The notes under the pieces: generated by a model
Database searches by the model: none
What the model saw: the letters and a program-made list of their open reading frames with translations, nothing else
Told to the model about the DNA's origin: nothing
Part shown: positions 23,861 through 31,527 of the stretch, one piece after another
How the letters are laid out: each line of letters begins with the position of its first letter
Numbering within the stretch: the first letter of the stretch is position 1
From: an uncultured Bacteroidota bacterium
GTDB taxonomy: Bacteria; Bacteroidota; Bacteroidia; 2-12-FULL-35-15
NCBI GenBank assembly: GCA_903911435.1
Contig: CAIWDF010000020.1
Span: 1-36,934, forward strand
Reading direction: 5' to 3'
DNA length: 36,934 nucleotides
Made by a program: the position numbers and the translations under genes

Positions 23861-25903
23861 ATGGTGAAACCTAGATTCGTAGTATCATTTATTTTTTGTT
23901 TGCTCGTTTATTTTTCTGGATATGCCCAGAGGAATAATGCTGCGCGTTACGAAATAGATGCAAAACGAATAGGAGTGATGCCCAACGATAAAGATGCACT
24001 CCCTCGAAGCCGTGAGTTTATTAGGCTCGACAGTACTTATTATGTAGGGTGGATGTACGAAGGAGTGTATAAGTTCGAGCGGAGTTCGGATTATTTGGGT
24101 TATAAATATGCCATCGTTCCATTGCGTAAAGCATTTGATTTGCTCACAAAAGATTTTGGAAACACGTTCAAAAAACTTTTTTCGAGTCCGATGTATTACA
24201 TGGAAAATCAAAGTAGGTTTAATGATTTATATATTATATCCACCACCTTGCAACAGGATTATAACAATGTGGAAATGCCCGATTCGGTAATGGCGATGCT
24301 GGATAAGATAGATAGTTATCATTTTCAAAAAGACTTTTTCAGCACGTGTAACGAACGGGGGTGGTTGTATCATCGCTATCGTTTTTTTAATGGTGATAAA
24401 TTTGATTTCCTAAAAAACTCGGTTGAAGAAAATGAAAAGATGGCGCTTCACTCGTGTTACCAAGGATTTGAAAAGATACAAAAGAATCAAGCTGTTAATG
24501 ATTATTGGTATGGCCCACATCAAAGTGATGAGGATAGATTAATCATTTACCATAACCTTGCTATTATTCATGCTTATAATCAACACTACGATAGTTGCGA
24601 GTATTATTATAAAAAACTAGAAGAAGGCAATCGAATACTTTGGGGAAATTATGCCGAATTGCAAATGGAGATTGGCAATTTTGATAAAGGCATGGAGTAT
24701 TTTGCGAAGCATCAAAACATACGCGAACATGGATTGGACGAGCAATGTTATTTTGTTCCTATCTTAAATGTGTTTAAAGGAAATACGAAACTTGCCATCA
24801 GTGCAACGCTCGATAAGATAAGTAAAAGTGGTTCTATTCCTGGCTTTGGTTGGTATACCATTGCTTTGGCTCGAAGTTATTTATACGATGGACAATTGGA
24901 TAGCTGTGAGTTTTATTTGTCGAAAGCCGCTAATTTCAAGGAGGTGCACATTGGTACTACTCTTACTCAATCGCAATATGAGTTTACCATTAACCTTTTG
25001 AAAGTTCAACTGAATGATAGAAAGATAGCATTGATTAAGTTTCAGAACAAAGGTTGGTGGTATAGTTTTACGGACGTGTACAACCTTGTGGCTTTGAAAA
25101 TTGAAAACTATTTGAATACCTATGTGGTGGTGAATCAGCTGGCCAATAACCCCGAACGCAAACGCATTGTGTACGATTTGTTCTGCAACGAATCGACCAT
25201 AACGTTTGACGAAACGATGGGTTTATTAAAAAACTTTAGTTACTCATATTTTCAAAATAAATATGTGAATTATCAATTGACCGATAAGCGCAAGAAAATT
25301 CAACGGTATTTCAAATTGTTTTGTTCCGAATTGAAATACGAACATGGCGATGAACAAGCATCGGCAGCCGAAGCATCGCAGCTTTTGCAACAAACAAGTG
25401 GGCCTGCACCGAACGATACATTGAATGATGTTTTGGCCGATACAGCCACCGAAAAATTGTTTTATGCGCGGCTTTACGAATTGCTTGCCAAAACACATGA
25501 GGGAGATGACGAAAAAACGAAATACAAGATGTACAGTTCCAAATTCTTTGAAACCTATCCTCAATTGGTACCTTTTAGCGGACTGAAACTGCCCATGCAC
25601 CTTACCGTAACGGGCGAGATGGATGAGATGGTGACAAAGGTGATAAAAGACCTAAAGGGTGCCAACATCGAATGGGTGAACGAAACACAAGGCGAGATAA
25701 CAAGTACCATACAATTTACCAAAAAAGGAAAACAATACGAAGCCATTGTAAATGTTAAAACTGCGAGTGGAACTACGGTGGTGAAAAACGAACAATTGGT
25801 TTTTAAGAACGAAAAAGGAGTGGGGCAGGAGCTTGCTCAAAGATTATTTGGCAAAGGTGGTGTGGTGGAGTTCGAAGAAACAAACGATAAACTTCCGCAT
25901 TAA
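23861..25903 (+). CDS. Secreted helical-repeat (TPR-like) protein (680 aa)
   Basis: A signal peptide (MVKPRFVVSFIFCLLVYFSG, ending near YAQ) precedes a long alpha-helical region. Paired helices with TPR-like spacing occur around residues 220-350 (LAIIHAYNQHYDSCEYYYKK, GNFDKGMEYFAKH, ALARSYLYDGQLDSCEFYLS). The final 90 residues change to beta strands (KLPMHLTVTGEMDEM, GEITSTIQFTKKGKQYEAIV). There is no membrane anchor after the signal, so it should be periplasmic. As the third gene of the transglutaminase-moxR operon it may be a scaffold or partner of that pair; this is inference. It does not match DUF58 or VWA patterns. Confidence 0.8.
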   Translation: MVKPRFVVSFIFCLLVYFSGYAQRNNAARYEIDAKRIGVMPNDKDALPRSREFIRLDSTYYVGWMYEGVYKFERSSDYLGYKYAIVPLRKAFDLLTKDFGNTFKKLFSSPMYYMENQSRFNDLYIISTTLQQDYNNVEMPDSVMAMLDKIDSYHFQKDFFSTCNERGWLYHRYRFFNGDKFDFLKNSVEENEKMALHSCYQGFEKIQKNQAVNDYWYGPHQSDEDRLIIYHNLAIIHAYNQHYDSCEYYYKKLEEGNRILWGNYAELQMEIGNFDKGMEYFAKHQNIREHGLDEQCYFVPILNVFKGNTKLAISATLDKISKSGSIPGFGWYTIALARSYLYDGQLDSCEFYLSKAANFKEVHIGTTLTQSQYEFTINLLKVQLNDRKIALIKFQNKGWWYSFTDVYNLVALKIENYLNTYVVVNQLANNPERKRIVYDLFCNESTITFDETMGLLKNFSYSYFQNKYVNYQLTDKRKKIQRYFKLFCSELKYEHGDEQASAAEASQLLQQTSGPAPNDTLNDVLADTATEKLFYARLYELLAKTHEGDDEKTKYKMYSSKFFETYPQLVPFSGLKLPMHLTVTGEMDEMVTKVIKDLKGANIEWVNETQGEITSTIQFTKKGKQYEAIVNVKTASGTTVVKNEQLVFKNEKGVGQELAQRLFGKGGVVEFEETNDKLPH

Positions 25904-26050
25904 GTACAGTATCCTAAAAGTTCCCTTTCTTATTGTTTAGGGTAATAAATGCCTTAGGAAAAAGTAATATATAAAGTGTTATTTATCTGTATTTTATGTC
26001 ATTTAGGAGGTTGTTAAACTCATTTTTTAGGTGCCACAAGACATTTCGGT

Positions 26051-26205
26051 AACTAAAATGCGTAGGTGCGTGGCGCACCAAGACAGTTTGGCAACTAAAA
26101 TGCGTAGGTGCGTGGCGCACCAAAACAGTTTAGCAACTAAAATGCGTAGGTGCGTGGCGCACCAAGACAGTTTAGCATCTAAAATGCATAGGTGCGTGGC
26201 GCACC
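26051..26205. repeat. Four 42-bp repeats, each carrying a hairpin (REP-like)
   Basis: Units start at 26051, 26093, 26135 and 26177, exactly 42 bp apart, with few mismatches; a decayed unit can be traced upstream to about 26030. Each contains GGTGCG-TGG-CGCACC, a 6-bp stem with a three-base loop, at 26065-26079, 26107-26121, 26149-26163 and 26191-26205. One minus-strand frame stays open through the units (as with any 42-bp repeat lacking stops), but no start codon is convincing. The 396-bp gap 25904-26299 holds only this block and a terminator between two convergent genes. Confidence 0.95.
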
Positions 26206-26235
26206 TTTAATTGTGGTTCTAAAATTTTCTTTATG

Positions 26236-26272
26236 AAATAAAAAAAGTGGGTTAAACTCAATTAACTCACTT
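26236..26272 (-). terminator. Terminator after the response regulator/PP2C gene
   Basis: The arms 26245-26255 and 26262-26272 pair over 11 bp with one G-U, with a six-base loop. On the minus strand they are followed by a T run (plus-strand A run at 26240-26246). It lies 27 bp past the stop at 26300. Confidence 0.75.
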
Positions 26273-26299
26273 CAAATCATAGTACTTTGTACATAACAA

Positions 26300-27607
26300 C
26301 TACGGAATAGTAAGACCGAAAACACTTACATCATCGGTTTGTTCGTTTATCCCTTTCCAATTGATAAACTCTTTTAACAATATTTCGCGATGGTTATCAG
26401 GATGATGACTTCCTATTAATGAAATCAACATTTTGAATCGTTGACTGCTAAATTTCTTATTGTATTTCCCTCCAAATTGGTCCATAAATCCATCCGAAGT
26501 CATAAAGATGGTATCTCCCGATTGCAAGTCAACCGTTTGTATCACCTCGGTATCGATGGTTTCGAGGATTTCTTCACCAAAAATTAATTTGCTTCCTTCT
26601 AGTTCAATCAGCTTCGATTTGCGGATGATATACAGGTTGAGTTTAAAACCCACAAACTTTAATTGATAGGCTTTTTTGTCGAAAAAGAAATAACCAAGCT
26701 CAACCGAATCTTGATTAAAATTGTTGTTCAATGTTTTTCGAAACTGATTATTAGCCTTACAAATGATGGTGTTTACATCGTTCTTTAGTTTCGTTCGTTC
26801 GAACGATTCGCGCAAGGCACCATAAGCCAGCAACGAAACAAAAGCTCCCGGAACCCCATGTCCTGTGGAATCGGCAATGCAATACGAAAGATGGTTCTCG
26901 TCATTATGATACCAAAAAAAGTCGCCACTCACAATGTCTTTGGGCATTATCAAGGTAAAAGCATTGGGAATGTCTTTCGTAAAATCGGTTTCGCACGAAA
27001 GCACCGATTTCTGAATCAAACCCGCATAGTTAATGCTATCGGTAAGTTGTTTGTTTTTGAATTGTATTTCATGCACCTTGTCTTCTACTATCTTCGACAG
27101 GTTGGTGTTTAAGTTTTTGAGCTGTACGTTCGATTCTTTAAGGCGCAATTCAAGTTCTACCGACTGTATAGCTTCCTTAATGGTCATCTGAAAATCCAAA
27201 TCGTCCACCGGTTTGGTCAACATTCGATAGATATTGGCATAATTAAGCGAGTGGATAATAGCATCCAGTGTAGGGTTTCCCGACATCAGAATTTTTTTCG
27301 CCTCTGGATAGTACTTCATCGATTCCTCGAGCAGCACATTTCCTTCCATTCCCGGCATCGACAAATCGCTTAAAATTAATGAAACAGCAATGCCTTTATG
27401 TTTCATGCTTTTCATGAGCTCTAGCGCTTCCAAAGGGTCGTTAGCTGTTTCAACGGTGAAGTTAAACTCTTCTACATTGTACAGCTTTTCCTTAATCGAA
27501 AGCATTAAATTAATATCATCGTCAATAATTAATATTCGATGATTAATCACTGATGCCTTGGCATCGGTAACAATATCCGTTCTGAAATTAGTTCGTTGAG
27601 TTGCCAT
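26300..27607 (-). CDS. Response regulator with PP2C (SpoIIE-type) output phosphatase (435 aa)
   Basis: Residues 24-145 are a receiver domain: acidic DDD (29-31), phosphoacceptor Asp81 in LILSDLSMPG, Ser109 and Lys132 in LTKP. A coiled coil follows (about 148-190). The PP2C/SpoIIE domain then has the metal-binding acids Asp229 (SGDFFWY), Asp246 (ADSTGHGVPGA) and Asp372 (TSDGFMDQ). The protein should dephosphorylate a Ser/Thr-phosphorylated partner when phosphorylated itself. In other bacteria the usual target is an anti-sigma-factor antagonist, but none is encoded here. The gene overlaps the end of the histidine kinase gene by 20 bp, so the two are a cognate pair. Confidence 0.94.
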   Translation of the reverse strand: MATQRTNFRTDIVTDAKASVINHRILIIDDDINLMLSIKEKLYNVEEFNFTVETANDPLEALELMKSMKHKGIAVSLILSDLSMPGMEGNVLLEESMKYYPEAKKILMSGNPTLDAIIHSLNYANIYRMLTKPVDDLDFQMTIKEAIQSVELELRLKESNVQLKNLNTNLSKIVEDKVHEIQFKNKQLTDSINYAGLIQKSVLSCETDFTKDIPNAFTLIMPKDIVSGDFFWYHNDENHLSYCIADSTGHGVPGAFVSLLAYGALRESFERTKLKNDVNTIICKANNQFRKTLNNNFNQDSVELGYFFFDKKAYQLKFVGFKLNLYIIRKSKLIELEGSKLIFGEEILETIDTEVIQTVDLQSGDTIFMTSDGFMDQFGGKYNKKFSSQRFKMLISLIGSHHPDNHREILLKEFINWKGINEQTDDVSVFGLTIP

Positions 27608-28829
27608 AGTTTTTTAATCGTATAGAAAATACTGTTTTCCCTGGTTCGGAGAAAACATCAATGGTTCCGCCAATCTTAGTAATCACATTTCTGCAAATAT
27701 CCAATCCTATACCAGTGCCACCTTGTTCTTTTTTGGTGGTGAAGTAAGGCGTGAAAATAGTTTCTTGAATAGCTGCTGGTATGCCAGGACCATTGTCCTG
27801 AATGGTTACTAACACTTCGTCCTTGTCGTTGGTAACATTCACCGCTATAGTACCTGTGTGATTGGTAGCTTCAATGGCATTTGCAATGATGTTTATCCAC
27901 ACATGGATGATGTGTTGAATATTGCCCAAAATAAAACATTCAGCATCATAAGTGAAACTGAATTTGCACGATTTCAAACGATGTTTTAATAAAACAATGG
28001 ATGTTTCGATGGATGTTTTTAGGTTGAATTTCTCGGTATAGTTTTCGGGTAATTTGTTGGTGTAATTTTTCAGCGTTGTAATCAAATACCTTGTTCTGCT
28101 TTTAGCTGTATCCAATAGCAAGAACGATTGTTTCATCGACAGCAACGAAATCAGCAGTTGAAACAACAATTCTCCATTCGGTTGAATAATAAACGAATTT
28201 AGTTCAGCATCCACAGCGTAAATGCCCGAAGAAATAAGAAATTCGGCCGAACGTTGTGGGTTGCGCAATCCATAAGCAGCAAGTTGTTCAACAAACTTTT
28301 CTTTCAACTCGCGCGTATCCTCTTCGTTCGATACGGTGGTGGTGTTCACCAAAGAGTTCACATAGTTCAACACCCGTTGAAACGCCTTGGTATCCTTTGT
28401 CGAATCGGTAAACAAAACAAATGTTTTCAGGATGCGTTGGTATTCGGCTTGTAAGTTTTGAGATGAATATTCGATGGAACTAAACGGGTTGCTTATCTCG
28501 TGTAAAAAATCAGGAAGTAGTTTGTCCAATACATTCGAAAATTCTTTGTCCGATGATTCGTTTGGTGCCGCTTGAACATTTTTCAGTGCAGCCAGTTCAG
28601 CTTTCAATTGCTGAATCTCTATATCCTTTGCATCGATACTTGCCTTTTGATGCGTTTCCGTTTTCGTTGGAACCTTGTCGTAGTTGGTTGAAAAATCATC
28701 TTTGTTGGTTTGTAGATGCTTCTCTAAAATGTTAGCCCTCCTGTGTTGCAGGTTAAGGTGCTGCAAAAACTCTTCGTTTTCGGTAGTGAATTTTTCGATA
28801 GAGTTTGTCTTGTCCGTAGTATTAGCCAT
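27588..28829 (-). CDS. Soluble histidine kinase (413 aa)
   Basis: The HisKA-like phosphoacceptor is His110 in FLHEISNPFSSIE. The ATP-binding domain has the N box WINIIANAIEATNHTG, the G1 box QDNGPGIP, the F box IFTPYFTTK and the G2 box GGTGIGLDIC. No membrane helix, PAS or GAF domain is visible. Instead residues 10-85 are a charged coiled coil (EEFLQHLNLQHRRANILEKH). The input is therefore probably a protein-protein contact or cytoplasmic state. It precedes and overlaps its likely partner, a receiver-PP2C protein. The start is the first ATG, with no alternative nearby. Confidence 0.92.
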   Translation of the reverse strand: MANTTDKTNSIEKFTTENEEFLQHLNLQHRRANILEKHLQTNKDDFSTNYDKVPTKTETHQKASIDAKDIEIQQLKAELAALKNVQAAPNESSDKEFSNVLDKLLPDFLHEISNPFSSIEYSSQNLQAEYQRILKTFVLFTDSTKDTKAFQRVLNYVNSLVNTTTVSNEEDTRELKEKFVEQLAAYGLRNPQRSAEFLISSGIYAVDAELNSFIIQPNGELLFQLLISLLSMKQSFLLLDTAKSRTRYLITTLKNYTNKLPENYTEKFNLKTSIETSIVLLKHRLKSCKFSFTYDAECFILGNIQHIIHVWINIIANAIEATNHTGTIAVNVTNDKDEVLVTIQDNGPGIPAAIQETIFTPYFTTKKEQGGTGIGLDICRNVITKIGGTIDVFSEPGKTVFSIRLKNYGNSTN

Positions 28830-29090
28830 TGTAATATTTTATCTCTGCTAAATTAGAGCAAATAGAATAGCTTTAAAAATGCAAATCATTTAATTTATCA
28901 ACGCGGTTTTGAACAATTAAAGGGGGATGTATATCCCTCATTTTTGCAGATTGAAAGACGATATTGATGTCATAAAAATAACGCTCTCCAATCAACCAAC
29001 ACCTTGATTCGAATGTTGGTCGAATTATGGGATAAATGGTTGAAGTCATTGAAAAGATATACCTACTTTTAGCGAAATTTTAAATCTTGT

Positions 29091-29609
29091 ATGACGAAGA
29101 AAGGGGCGGTGAGTATAATGTTTTACCTAGTTATTAATAGTATTTTTGCTCAAACGGATGCTAACAAAACCAGTCAAGTTTCCCCTTCCTCCACCACCTC
29201 AACAACCATAAAATCGGATAAAGAGAATCAACTTTATCTGTTTACACAAGTGATGCCCTCTTTTCCTGGAGGCGAAGAAAAATTGAAAGCGTTTTTACAA
29301 AAGAACTTCATTTATCCTGAATACGAACGCGAGCATGGAATTACGGGTACTGTGAACGTAAGTTTTGTGGTTGAAAAAGATGGACGATTGACCGATGTAA
29401 AAGTGGTGAAAGGTGTTCCGAAAGGCAGTGGTTGCGATGAAGAAGGAGTGCGACTTGTGAAACTAATGCCCAAATGGAACCCCGGAACTCAAGGTGGGGA
29501 AAATGTAAGGGTACAAATGAGCTTACCGATTATTTTCAGCAGTCAGAAACCTTCGAAACCGCAAGAAACTGTAAGCAAACCAAAACCGAAATCCACCATT
29601 AAAAAGTGA
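29091..29609 (+). CDS. Periplasmic TonB C-terminal-domain protein (172 aa)
   Basis: After a signal sequence (GAVSIMFYLVINSIFAQ, cleavage near residue 21) and a Ser/Thr-rich linker, residues about 55-152 form a TonB C-terminal domain: MPSFPGGEEKLKAFLQKN, then EHGITGTVNVSFVVEKDG, DVKVVKGVPKGSGCDEEGVR and PKWNPGTQGGENVRVQMSLP. This is the Bacteroidota TonB_C variety. No membrane anchor beyond the signal is visible, nor are ExbB/ExbD genes nearby, so it is unlikely to be a full energy transducer and may instead be a stand-alone binding module. It ends in a Lys/Pro-rich tail. The neighbour downstream is convergent. Confidence 0.85.
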   Translation: MTKKGAVSIMFYLVINSIFAQTDANKTSQVSPSSTTSTTIKSDKENQLYLFTQVMPSFPGGEEKLKAFLQKNFIYPEYEREHGITGTVNVSFVVEKDGRLTDVKVVKGVPKGSGCDEEGVRLVKLMPKWNPGTQGGENVRVQMSLPIIFSSQKPSKPQETVSKPKPKSTIKK

Positions 29610-29670
29610 ATCGGTTCTAGTTGCGTTACTTTAATTGGTGCGATTAACTTCTGCAGGCTAGCACCCTTGT

Positions 29671-30093
29671 TTAGTTAAAATGAAAGAAGAAAAATACCAC
29701 AGCAGCATATGCTTTTGGCACACCATTGGCGCTTCCTATGCTACTTCCAGAACTGTTTCTCACTGTTCCATCCGAATCTATTTTCCCGATACTACTTCCC
29801 GACTCGTTACGAACGGTTCCATCTGAATCTAATTTCCCGATACTGCTTCCCGAACCATTTCTTATCGTACCATCCGAATCTATTTTACCGATGCTACTTC
29901 CCGAACTGTTTCTAATTGTTCCATCACGATCGATTTTTCCTACACTACTTCCCGAACCATTTCGTATGGTGCCATCCGAATCGATTTTTCCTGTACTACT
30001 TCCGCTAGAACTTCTTAATTCTTGAGCATGAAGTTGATTGATACCAATGAAGATTGATACCATTAATGTTGCGCTAATAAGTAATTTTTTCAT
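29671..30093 (-). CDS. DGTIRN-repeat secreted protein, probable five-fold beta-flower type (140 aa)
   Basis: A signal peptide (MKKLLISATLMVSIFIGINQ, ending near LHAQ) is followed by five 17-residue repeats beginning at Ser30, 47, 64, 81 and 98 (pattern SGSSxGKIDxDGTIRNx), a sixth SGSSIG start, and the tail NGVPKAYAAVVFFFFHF. The five-fold count, the Gly/Asp turns and the aromatic tail fit what has been called a five-fold beta-flower protein in Bacteroidota. Each repeat should form strands around a pseudo-symmetric axis, closed by the hydrophobic tail. Function is unknown; the location is periplasm or outer face. The gene has a likely -7 box at 30134-30127. Internal repeats make it prone to copy-number change. 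Confidence 0.85.
   Translation of the reverse strand: MKKLLISATLMVSIFIGINQLHAQELRSSSGSSTGKIDSDGTIRNGSGSSVGKIDRDGTIRNSSGSSIGKIDSDGTIRNGSGSSIGKLDSDGTVRNESGSSIGKIDSDGTVRNSSGSSIGSANGVPKAYAAVVFFFFHFN
29734..30006. repeat. 51-bp coding repeats inside the DGTIRN-repeat gene
   Basis: Five full units of 51 bp and a partial sixth encode the 17-residue protein repeats. Units differ at many silent positions, so the duplication is old rather than recent slippage. Confidence 0.85.
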
Positions 30094-30126
30094 TTTTAAA
30101 AGTTTTTAATTAAGTTAATGATTGAG

Positions 30127-30134
30127 CAAATTTA
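30127..30134 (-). promoter_or_regulatory. -7 box for the DGTIRN-repeat gene
   Basis: The minus strand reads TAAATTTG, an exact TANNTTTG match, 33 bp before the ATG at 30093. No clear -33 TTG was seen. Confidence 0.4.
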
Positions 30135-30213
30135 GTAAAAAAAGGGAGATAATATAAGTATGAATAAAATGGAATGTTAGCGAAGTGTTCTTTTATTTCC
30201 GAAAAACATATCG

Positions 30214-30247
30214 AAAAAAAAAAAGGGTGGCATTAGCCACCCTTTTT
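30214..30247 (-). terminator. Terminator of the FKBP operon
   Basis: GGGTGGC (30225-30231) and GCCACCC (30236-30242) pair around an ATTA loop, with flanking A and T runs that lengthen the stem. On the minus strand a T run follows (plus-strand A run 30214-30224). It lies 23 bp past the stop at 30270. Confidence 0.9.
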
Positions 30248-30269
30248 AAGACAAAAGACAAGGTATTAA

Positions 30270-31451
30270 TTATTTCACATCAATCAATTCAACATCAAAT
30301 GTCAAATCGGCTTTTGCAGGAATAACAGGAGCTCTTCCTTGTTCTCCATAAGCTAGAAAATAAGGAATCACTAATCGAAGTTTATCTCCTATGTTCATCA
30401 ATGCAATTCCTTCTTCCCATCCTGGTATTACTTGACCTTTACCTAAAGGGAATTCGATAGGATCGCCTCTTTCTACTGACGAATCAAACATTTTTCCATC
30501 AGCCAAATAACCTGAATAATGAACTTTCACTGTTTTTCCTGCTTCCGCTTTCACCGGGTTGTTGCTTTTGTTTATTACATAATACTTAATGCCCGATTGG
30601 GTTGTTTTTTCTTCTTTCCCTGTGATATCGTACTTTAAAGGAGCAACAACAGGTGTTACGTCCACAATCTCCACATCAAAAATTAAATCTGTTTTTGCAG
30701 GAATAGGTCCATATCCTTTTTCTCCATAAGCCAAATCATAAGGAATAATGAACTTTGCTTTTTCTCCTTTATGAAGCAAAGCTAACCCCTCGTCCCATCC
30801 TTTGATTACTTGGTTAGCACCCACTTTTACAGTGAATGGTTTTCCTCTTTCCACTGAAGAATCGAACATTTTCCCATCTCTGAAAAATCCGCTATAGTGA
30901 ACAGTTGCTTTCGCTCCAGCACAAGGCAAACCATCCTTACGTTCGAACATGATGTACTTCAATCCACTTGCTGTTTTTATCGTATCTTTTTCTTTCCCTT
31001 TAGCATCCCATTGTCTCAACCCTGGTGTAATATCCAACAATTCAATATCGAAAATAAGTGTCGAATTCGCAGGGATTTTCCCATTGGCTTGTTCGCCATA
31101 AGCGATAGAAGGAGGAAGCTTGATAGTGGCTTTGTCGCCCACTTGAAGTAATAAAAACGCTTCGTCCCATCCTTTTATCACTTGTCCAGCGCCAAGTTTG
31201 AACTCGAATGGTTGTCCTCTGGATACTGAACTGTCGAAAACTGTATCGTTCAGTAATTTTCCAGTGTAATGTACTTTTACTTTGTCTCCATTCTCTGGCT
31301 TTTTACCATTTCCTTTGGTGGTGATGGTATATTCAAGTCCTGATGCAGTTTTCATTGTCTTTGGATTTTTTACTTTTTCGCTTTTTACATTTTGTTGAGC
31401 AAAAGCAGCAACAGAGGAAATCGCTAAAATTAATGTTAATACTTTTTTCAT
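30270..31451 (-). CDS. Triple-domain FKBP peptidyl-prolyl isomerase (393 aa)
   Basis: A signal peptide (MKKVLTLILAISSVAAFAQ) is followed by three FKBP domains at about residues 36-140, 160-268 and 280-393. Each has the full core: VKVHYTGKLLNDTVFDSS / ATVHYSGFFRDGKMFDSS / VKVHYSGYLADGKMFDSS, then QVIKGWDEA / QVIKGWDEG / QVIPGWEEG with the active-site Trp, and AYGEQ, AYGEK or AYGEQ. All three therefore look catalytically competent. It should be a periplasmic prolyl isomerase or chaperone. There is no lipobox, unlike its three upstream relatives. It follows the 333-aa FKBP gene by 76 bp, with a hairpin between them, and ends the operon. Confidence 0.94.
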   Translation of the reverse strand: MKKVLTLILAISSVAAFAQQNVKSEKVKNPKTMKTASGLEYTITTKGNGKKPENGDKVKVHYTGKLLNDTVFDSSVSRGQPFEFKLGAGQVIKGWDEAFLLLQVGDKATIKLPPSIAYGEQANGKIPANSTLIFDIELLDITPGLRQWDAKGKEKDTIKTASGLKYIMFERKDGLPCAGAKATVHYSGFFRDGKMFDSSVERGKPFTVKVGANQVIKGWDEGLALLHKGEKAKFIIPYDLAYGEKGYGPIPAKTDLIFDVEIVDVTPVVAPLKYDITGKEEKTTQSGIKYYVINKSNNPVKAEAGKTVKVHYSGYLADGKMFDSSVERGDPIEFPLGKGQVIPGWEEGIALMNIGDKLRLVIPYFLAYGEQGRAPVIPAKADLTFDVELIDVK

Positions 31452-31472
31452 TTTTAATTCTATATTATTAGT

Positions 31473-31507
31473 AACCCCTTACAAATCTTCATTATTTGTA
31501 AGGGGTT
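31473..31507. other. 14-bp perfect hairpin between two FKBP genes
   Basis: The arms 31473-31486 and 31494-31507 are perfectly complementary with a seven-base loop. On the minus (coding) strand the stem is not followed by a T run, so it is not a standard terminator there. It lies 21 bp before the ATG of the triple-FKBP gene. It could stabilise a processed mRNA end or lower read-through. Confidence 0.8.
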
Positions 31508-31527
31508 GCATTGTTTTTTAGTGAAAA

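Noticed and set aside
26051-26205. CRISPR array or integron attC sites
   Set aside because: The repeats are contiguous 42-bp units with no variable spacers, no cas or integrase genes are near, and the stem lacks attC R/L box structure.
28920-28938. Short hairpin followed by T bases upstream of the TonB-domain gene
   Set aside because: The stem is only about 5 bp and no gene ends just before it.
29726-30025. Plus-strand frame opposite the DGTIRN repeat gene
   Set aside because: It is the antisense of a 51-bp repeat and stays open for that reason; the minus strand encodes the signal peptide and known repeat type.
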